This document shows, one piece after another, positions 59,422 through 64,000 of a stretch of DNA of 64,000 bases (its first letter is position 1; each line of letters starts with the position of its first letter). The position numbers and the translations under genes are program-made. The notes beneath the pieces were generated by a model, which saw nothing but the letters and a program-made list of their open reading frames with translations, was not told the origin of the DNA and did no database searches. The stretch is from Pseudonocardia autotrophica (GTDB taxonomy: Bacteria; Actinomycetota; Actinomycetes; Mycobacteriales; Pseudonocardiaceae): contig NZ_AP018920.1 in NCBI RefSeq assembly GCF_003945385.1, forward strand, positions 806,001 through 870,000, read 5' to 3'.

Positions 59422-60400
59422 TCAGTGGAAGTCGGACGCCACCGGCGTGAACGGGATTCGCGTGCCCCAGTCGGTCATCGCCCGTCCCAGCAGCTCGTTG
59501 AAGCTCATGCCCTCGATGTAGGCGGTGTTGTCGAGGTCGTCGAGCACGGCCGGGGGAGCGTCGGCGACGGTGGTGCCGGACAGCTCGGCCCATTTCTGGC
59601 TGAAGTTGCGGAACCGACGGGTCGTGAGCTGTGGGCCGATCACGTTGGCGGGATCGGCCATGGCCTCCTCGGAGGTCACGAAGAGCACGCCGTGGGAGGC
59701 GAGCCGTCCGAGGATGCGGTCGAGCGTCGCACCGGCCACGGCTGTGCCGTGGACGAGCAGGATGTGTGCGGGTGAACGACCCAGCGCTGCGGCGGTGGCC
59801 GCTGCCTGGTTGCGGACCTGGTCCACCGCGGTGTCGACGAGCTTGTCCTCCAACCACCGCACCGCCTCGTGGTCTCCCAGCGACACCGCACGGTTGTGGG
59901 CCGCCATGAACTGGGCGTCCCAGAACCACAGCGTCACCGGTGAGGACAGGAATCCGGTCCTGGTCAGGTGCGCCTGGACCTCGCGGGTCTTGTCGACGGT
60001 GTCACCCTCCATCGCAAAGGCGTACCGGAAGTAGCGCGTGGGAGCGGCGTCGATCCACCGCCGGAGGATCCGCTCGCTCGCGTCGATGTCCTTGATGTAG
60101 GTATCGGTGTCCAGCCAGTTCAGGCTGATGTGCTGGTGGGTGTGGTTGCCGACGTGATGACCCGCTGCGCACCAGTCGTCGAGGATGTCGAGATCGGCGG
60201 GCCTGGCCTCGGTCGGCATCGTGCCGTTGAACGCGTAGACCCCGGGGACTCCGTGCGCGGCGAACGCATCGATCATCCGCTTCGACACCGACTGCGGGCT
60301 TGTGCCCCTCGGCGAACGGGATACCCATCCACTGGAACTGGTCGTCGACCGTGACGGCGACCTTCAGGCCGGCGAGCGGGTCGGTCGTGGGATCGTTCAT
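59422..60400 (-). pseudogene. Polysaccharide deacetylase (CE4 family), frameshifted
   Basis: Two overlapping frames together give one CE4-type protein of about 325 residues. The first (from ATG 60400) encodes MNDPTTDPLAGLKVAVTVDDQFQWMGIPFAEGHKP; after that it becomes nonsense. The second frame (to the stop at 59422) continues at SVSKRMIDAFAAHGVPGVYAFNG with the metal motif NHTHQH. Deleting one C of the CCC run (GGG on the plus strand, 60296-60298) joins them exactly. All metal residues (DD in TVDDQF, HxxxH) survive. It may be a real inactivation, a sequencing error, or slippage at the run. Upstream of the ligase/crotonase genes. Confidence 0.82.
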
Positions 60401-60548
60401 CGAACACTCCTTCGGGTTGACCAGAGGGATGCTGCCGCGAGGTCGGCGGCGCGCCTATATCCGGTTCGCCCACACAGCGATGTGGCGCCGACACACACCT
60501 GCTCGGAGCAGCGTGGACCTGCACCCGGCCGGGAGACATACTTCGGCC

Positions 60549-61763
60549 ATGGCAGACCCGGAGACCCGCTCTGCTCCTGAGGCGCTGGAGCCCTTCGTCC
60601 GTTGGCTCGACCTGCACGGAGCGGTCCGCTTCGCCGGACTCGCCGATCAACTCTGCTCCGAGATCCCCGCGCTCGGAACCGACACCGAGTCCGTCACGGC
60701 CATGCGGGCGTCCGTGCTCTCCCATCTCGGCGTCATGCGGCAATCGCTGCTCGGCGTGGACGGGCATCCGGCGCTCCCGCGGGAGGCCCGCGACTTCGCT
60801 CGCCGGATGGCCACCCGCAACACTCCGCTGTCGGCGGTGCTGCGGTCCTACGAGCTGGGACATGCCGCCGTGTGGAACGCATTCACCGACTACCTCCGCG
60901 GCCAGGAGGAATGGCCGATCTCCCGTCGCGCCACGGTGCTGGAGGACGGCTCGGTCCGGCTGTTCGCCTACATGCAGGCGATGACCGGACAGACGATCGA
61001 GGTGTACAACGCGATTCGCGACGAGATCGAGAAGAGTGCCCATTTCGGGCGTAGCGAGATCGTCCGCGAAGTGCTCGCCGGATCGGGCGGAACCGCCGAG
61101 CTCGAGCAGCTCCTCGGCTACCGCGTGGACGACCTGCACATCGGCTACGTCGCCCGGAGCTCCGAACCCGCCCGTTCCGCCGAGGTCGCCGAGGCCGTCC
61201 GCCGCGAGATGCAGCCACTCGCCCGGCAGCACCTGGCGGTGTCGCAGGACCCCGAGACCGTGCACGGATGGTTCACGCCGATCGATGACACCGCGTTCGC
61301 CGTACTGGGAGGTCGGGAGCCGTCGGGCCCGCTCCGGATCGCCTTCGGCAGCCCTCGCCGGGGTCATACCGGATTCATCGTGACCCACCAGGAAGCCCTG
61401 CTGGTCGCGGGTTCCGGGCTCCTCTCACGCCGATCCTGCGTGCTCCGGTTCCCGGACGTCGCGGTCACCTTGCTCGCGTCCCGCGACAGTGCGCTCATGA
61501 CGCGTTTTGTGGACGACCATCTCGGCCCGCTCATCCGCCACGACGACGCCGAGCGGCTGATCGACACTCTGCGGCTGTATCTCGACAGTCTCGGCAGCCC
61601 CAGGCACTGCGGCCGCGTGCTCGGAGTGCACCCCAACACCGTCATACAGCGAGTGCAGCGTGCCGAGGTCATCCTCGGCCGGCCCGTCAGCCCCTCCGAC
61701 CTCTCGCTGAGGGTAGCCCTGCACCTCATCGAGATGACGACGGCTGAGCAGCTGCTCGGATGA
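60549..61763 (+). CDS. PucR/CdaR-like HTH regulator
   Basis: A 404-residue regulator. The first 150 residues are helical (RsbRD/PucR N-terminal-like: LREARDFARRMATRNTPLSAVLRSYELGHAAVWNAFTDYL), the middle has a GGDEF-like remnant, and the C-terminus is the PucR HTH (RLIDTLRLYLDSLGSPRHCGRVLGVHPNTVIQRVQRAEVILGRPV). ATG 60549; a 148-bp gap separates it from the divergent deacetylase gene, so it probably controls the deacetylase/ligase/crotonase unit. Confidence 0.86.
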   Translation: MADPETRSAPEALEPFVRWLDLHGAVRFAGLADQLCSEIPALGTDTESVTAMRASVLSHLGVMRQSLLGVDGHPALPREARDFARRMATRNTPLSAVLRSYELGHAAVWNAFTDYLRGQEEWPISRRATVLEDGSVRLFAYMQAMTGQTIEVYNAIRDEIEKSAHFGRSEIVREVLAGSGGTAELEQLLGYRVDDLHIGYVARSSEPARSAEVAEAVRREMQPLARQHLAVSQDPETVHGWFTPIDDTAFAVLGGREPSGPLRIAFGSPRRGHTGFIVTHQEALLVAGSGLLSRRSCVLRFPDVAVTLLASRDSALMTRFVDDHLGPLIRHDDAERLIDTLRLYLDSLGSPRHCGRVLGVHPNTVIQRVQRAEVILGRPVSPSDLSLRVALHLIEMTTAEQLLG

Positions 61764-62122
61764 CGCCGGTAATCTGCGGTCGTCGTCGGCGGACCTGAAC
61801 TCATCAGGACAGCCACGGGACTTGACCCTCCACGCCCAGAGGGTGCGGCATGGCCTTGCAGACTGCGAGTTTCACCCCGGCAGTGGGCGGGCGCTCGGGT
61901 TGTCGCTCGACTCCGGCGAGATACCTCCGCCGCGGGCAGTGACGATTGCCGCAGTGCGCGATCCAGTGGAAAACGAGGGGCGCCAGAAGCACCGCCTTCG
62001 AATCGACGACGTCGAGGACCGGTGGATCCCGCACCGACGTTGACGGCGCTCGGTTCCTCGAGGCCCGCGGTCCGCGAGCAACTGCTCATCGAAGATGATG
62101 CAGTCATCACTTCTGTGATTGG
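61764..62122. other. 359-bp region without a convincing gene; palindrome at its right end
   Basis: Open frames of about 75 codons exist on both strands (61822-62043 plus, 61804-62034 minus), but neither has a ribosome site, typical codon use or recognisable motifs. The right end carries ATCAC-TTCT-GTGAT (62106-62119), a perfect 5-bp inverted repeat 3 bp before the TetR start, a probable autoregulatory site. Confidence 0.5.
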
Positions 62123-62770
62123 ATGGGTGGTGTGGTGGAACCGGCGAACCGTCAGGGTCGGCGCAAGGCGCGCACGCGTGCCGCGCTGGTCGGCGCGGCT
62201 CGGCAGCTGCTCTCGACGCGGCACCCTGCGGAGATCAGCATCCAGGAGATCACCGACCTCGCCGACGTCGGTTTCGGTTCCCTCTACGGCCACTTCCAGT
62301 CCAAGACGGAGTTGTTCGAGGTCGCCGTCGCCGAGGTCCTCGACGAGCATGGAGCGTTGCTGGAGGTCGCCCTGGCCGACATCGAGGACCCGGCCGAGGT
62401 CTTCGCCGCGGGCGTCCGCCTGACCGGTCGCCTGCCCCGCAGCTATCCGCAGATCGCGGAGATCACCATGCGGACCGGCCTGGACTACCTGCACTCGCCG
62501 AGCGGGATCGGGCCGCGCGCCCTGCGTGATCTCGAGCGCGCGCACGCCGCGGGCCGGTTGCGGCTCGAGGACCCGGAGCTGGCACTGCATTGCACCGCGG
62601 GGTCGCTGATCGCCGCACTCCACCTCGTCTCCCGCGATCCGCAGCAGGCCGACCGGATCGCCGACGAGCTCGCGGTCACCATGTTGCGGATGTTCGGGAT
62701 GGACGACGGAGAGGCCCGCGAGGTCGTGGGGCGCCCGCTGCCCACGGTGCCGCAGGACCTGCCGGCCTGA
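62123..62770 (+). CDS. TetR family regulator
   Basis: A 215-residue TetR: basic lead RQGRRKARTRAALVGAARQLL, HTH ISIQEITDLADVGFGSLYGHFQSKTELF, then a helical domain. The start is uncertain: ATG 62123 or GTG 62132/62135; none has a strong ribosome site, so the transcript may be near-leaderless. It precedes the dioxygenase gene in the same direction by 264 bp and is the best candidate for the palindromes at 62949-63015. Confidence 0.87.
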   Translation: MGGVVEPANRQGRRKARTRAALVGAARQLLSTRHPAEISIQEITDLADVGFGSLYGHFQSKTELFEVAVAEVLDEHGALLEVALADIEDPAEVFAAGVRLTGRLPRSYPQIAEITMRTGLDYLHSPSGIGPRALRDLERAHAAGRLRLEDPELALHCTAGSLIAALHLVSRDPQQADRIADELAVTMLRMFGMDDGEAREVVGRPLPTVPQDLPA

Positions 62771-62948
62771 CGTCGTCGCAGCGGCGCTGCTGAGTCCGGC
62801 CGCGTCCTCGCCCTGCGGACTCAGGCGACGGACGCGCGTCGATCTCCGGGTTCCGATTACACCAGCGCTCCCGGAAAGGCTTCACCCGGCGTCGGCGGGC
62901 TCGGCTCACTGCGCTCGTCCCGGGGCCGGACGCGGTCGCGCCATGTTT

Positions 62949-63015
62949 CTGATGAAGACATCAGTTTTGATGGCTCGCTTGACAGGCCGACCGGTATAGC
63001 TGATGCTTTCATCAG
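62949..63015. promoter_or_regulatory. Twin palindromes flanking the dioxygenase promoter
   Basis: CTGATG-AAGA-CATCAG (62949-62964) and CTGATG-CTTT-CATCAG (63000-63015) have identical 6-bp arms, 51 bp apart. Between them is a consensus -35 TTGACA (62979-62984); the second palindrome covers the position expected for the -10. The outer bases extend the symmetry (GTTTCTGATGAA on one side, TTCATCAGAAAC on the other). Two dimers could bind or loop and silence the dioxygenase gene. Confidence 0.7.
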
Positions 63016-63034
63016 AAACGGTGGAGGGATCGAG

Positions 63035-64000
63035 ATGACCGCACAGGCCGAGAGCGACCGTCCGGACGCGCACGGAGACGTGCACGACGGTCTGCACAGC
63101 GAGCAGGGCGCGATCCGCGGCGACCGGCCGCACCGCGCCACGAACCCGGTGATCAAGGTCGAGGACATCGCCTGGCTGGAGTTCGAGAAGCCCGACCTCG
63201 ACGCCGCGGAGCGGTTCGCCCACGACTTCGGCTTCGTCACCGCGGCCCGGACCGCGGACACGCTCCACCTGCGCGGTGCGCTGGCCGGCACGCAGTGCGT
63301 CGTGATCCGCCGGGGGCGGGGATCGCGCTTCGTCGGGCCGACGTTCCGGGCCGCCGACGTCGCCGACGTGCACCGGCTGGCGAAGGCGACGAACGGCGCG
63401 GCGTACGAGCTCCGGGAGCCCGGCGGTGGTGTCGGGGTCGACCTGGTCGACCCGTCGGGCGTCCCGCTGCGCGTCGTCGCCGGTGTGGCCGAGCTACCGG
63501 CGCTGCCGCTGCAGCGGCCCCTGACGGTGAACGCGGGCGGCGCGGTCGAGCGCGCGAACGCGACGCAGCGGCCGCCGCGGGAGCCGGCCCGCATCGAGCG
63601 GCTCGGCCACGTGGTGCTGGAGTCGGCCCGGTTCACCCAGGCACTCGACTGGTACCAGCAGCACCTGGGCCTGATCGTGAGCGACTTCCTGTACTTCCCG
63701 GGGCAGCGCGACCGGGGCCCGACGATGGCGTTCATCCGCTGCGACCGCGGCGCCACCCCCACCGACCATCACACCTTGGCCATGACGCTGGGCCCCGGCC
63801 GCACGTACATCCACTCGGCCTACCAGGTCGCCGATCTCGACGCGCTCGCCGCCGGCGGCGAGTACCTGACGGAGCACCGCTACAAGCGCTCCTGGGGCAT
63901 CGGCCGGCACATCGAGGGCAGCCAGATCTTCGACTACTGGCGTGACCCGGACGGGTTCCTGGTCGAGCACTTCACCGACGGCGACATGTTCGACAACACC
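63035..64000 (+). CDS. Extradiol dioxygenase, VOC superfamily (3' end outside window)
   Basis: The 322 residues seen contain two VOC modules: an inactive N-terminal one (about 38-150) and a C-terminal one with the Fe(II) facial triad, H192 in RLGHVVLES, H246 in DHHTLAM and E311 in FLVEHF. This is the layout of type I extradiol dioxygenases (2,3-dihydroxybiphenyl/catechol 2,3-dioxygenase) that cleave aromatic rings next to the hydroxyls. An extra hydrophilic 35-residue lead precedes the first module. ATG 63035 has GGAGGG (63022-63027) upstream. The stop is not reached. Confidence 0.88.
   Translation, partial: MTAQAESDRPDAHGDVHDGLHSEQGAIRGDRPHRATNPVIKVEDIAWLEFEKPDLDAAERFAHDFGFVTAARTADTLHLRGALAGTQCVVIRRGRGSRFVGPTFRAADVADVHRLAKATNGAAYELREPGGGVGVDLVDPSGVPLRVVAGVAELPALPLQRPLTVNAGGAVERANATQRPPREPARIERLGHVVLESARFTQALDWYQQHLGLIVSDFLYFPGQRDRGPTMAFIRCDRGATPTDHHTLAMTLGPGRTYIHSAYQVADLDALAAGGEYLTEHRYKRSWGIGRHIEGSQIFDYWRDPDGFLVEHFTDGDMFDNT

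Noticed and set aside
61804..62043. Small frames on both strands in the gap before the TetR gene
   Set aside because: No ribosome site, no motif, atypical codon use.
62979..63000. TTGACA with TATAGC as a promoter
   Set aside because: The spacing of 10 bp is too short; a weaker -10 about 17-18 bp downstream is more likely.

Overview
The window reads as chromosomal DNA of a very high-GC actinomycete, most plausibly Pseudonocardiaceae (a Pseudonocardia-like genus). That is an inference from codon use with almost only G/C third positions, the frequency of GTG starts, many 4-bp start/stop overlaps, an F420-type LLM oxidoreductase, an NDMA-dependent alcohol dehydrogenase and an HNH family of actinobacterial type. 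I see no rRNA, tRNA, CRISPR, insertion sequence or phage gene. It is a regulator-rich catabolic and accessory stretch.

Layout. 1-5.0 kb: class A beta-lactamase lipoprotein (cut by the window edge), SDR, XRE-family regulator, M20 amidohydrolase, and a second beta-lactamase-fold lipoprotein that has lost its catalytic residues. 5.1-7.1 kb: a three-gene, translationally coupled unit of XRE repressor, ImmA/IrrE-type metallopeptidase and PIN-domain protein, behind a promoter that carries a repeat-rich operator. 7.1-8.3 kb: cupin and TetR with three copies of one palindrome. 8.5-14.2 kb: complete urea ABC importer urtABCDE, then a GntR regulator. 14.2-18.7 kb: small membrane proteins, an AraC regulator, a DUF808 protein and a GH140/DUF4038-like secreted glycosidase, with two separate 14-bp tandem repeat arrays nearby. 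18.7-22.9 kb: a tightly packed five-gene operon (zinc-less MDR dehydrogenase, divergent pterin-synthase homologue, GT4 glycosyltransferase, flippase-like membrane protein, RibD-type reductase) that looks like an uncharacterised small-molecule pathway. 22.9-25.2 kb: DHA2 efflux pump with its palindromic operator and a TetR.

25.2-31.9 kb: PucR-type regulator, a stand-alone SDR, and a four-gene coupled operon of SCP2-type thiolase, acyl-CoA ligase, tandem-PPC (DUF296) protein and an SDR with an inserted glycine loop. The SDR promoter and the regulator/thiolase promoter share a 15-bp element. 32.0-34.3 kb: LLM oxidoreductase and SDR, divergent from a TetR. 34.6-48.3 kb: one large degradation cluster around a GntR repressor: SMP-30 lactonase, CoA ligase, alpha-methylacyl-CoA racemase, SDR, a dead SDR homologue, thiolase and DUF35 partner on the minus strand; aldehyde dehydrogenase, NDMA-dependent alcohol dehydrogenase, SDRs, alpha/beta hydrolase and an MHS permease on the plus strand, ending in a strong terminator. 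A GATC-TTTGATAC-like box precedes its transcription units. Racemase, thiolase/DUF35 and ligase together suggest oxidation of a methyl-branched alcohol, aldehyde or acid (terpenoid or sterol side-chain-like); the substrate itself cannot be read from sequence.

48.4-54.6 kb: LuxR-type regulator, secreted serine hydrolase, HNH protein, small membrane protein, an unrecognised protein, HAD dehalogenase and CGNR regulator. 54.7-56.9 kb: cytochrome P450 with its own 3Fe-4S-type ferredoxin, divergent from a TetR. 57.0-64.0 kb: enoyl-CoA hydratase homologue and CoA ligase, a frameshifted polysaccharide deacetylase, a PucR-like regulator, a TetR, and an extradiol-type (VOC) dioxygenase cut by the right edge whose promoter carries two near-identical palindromes.
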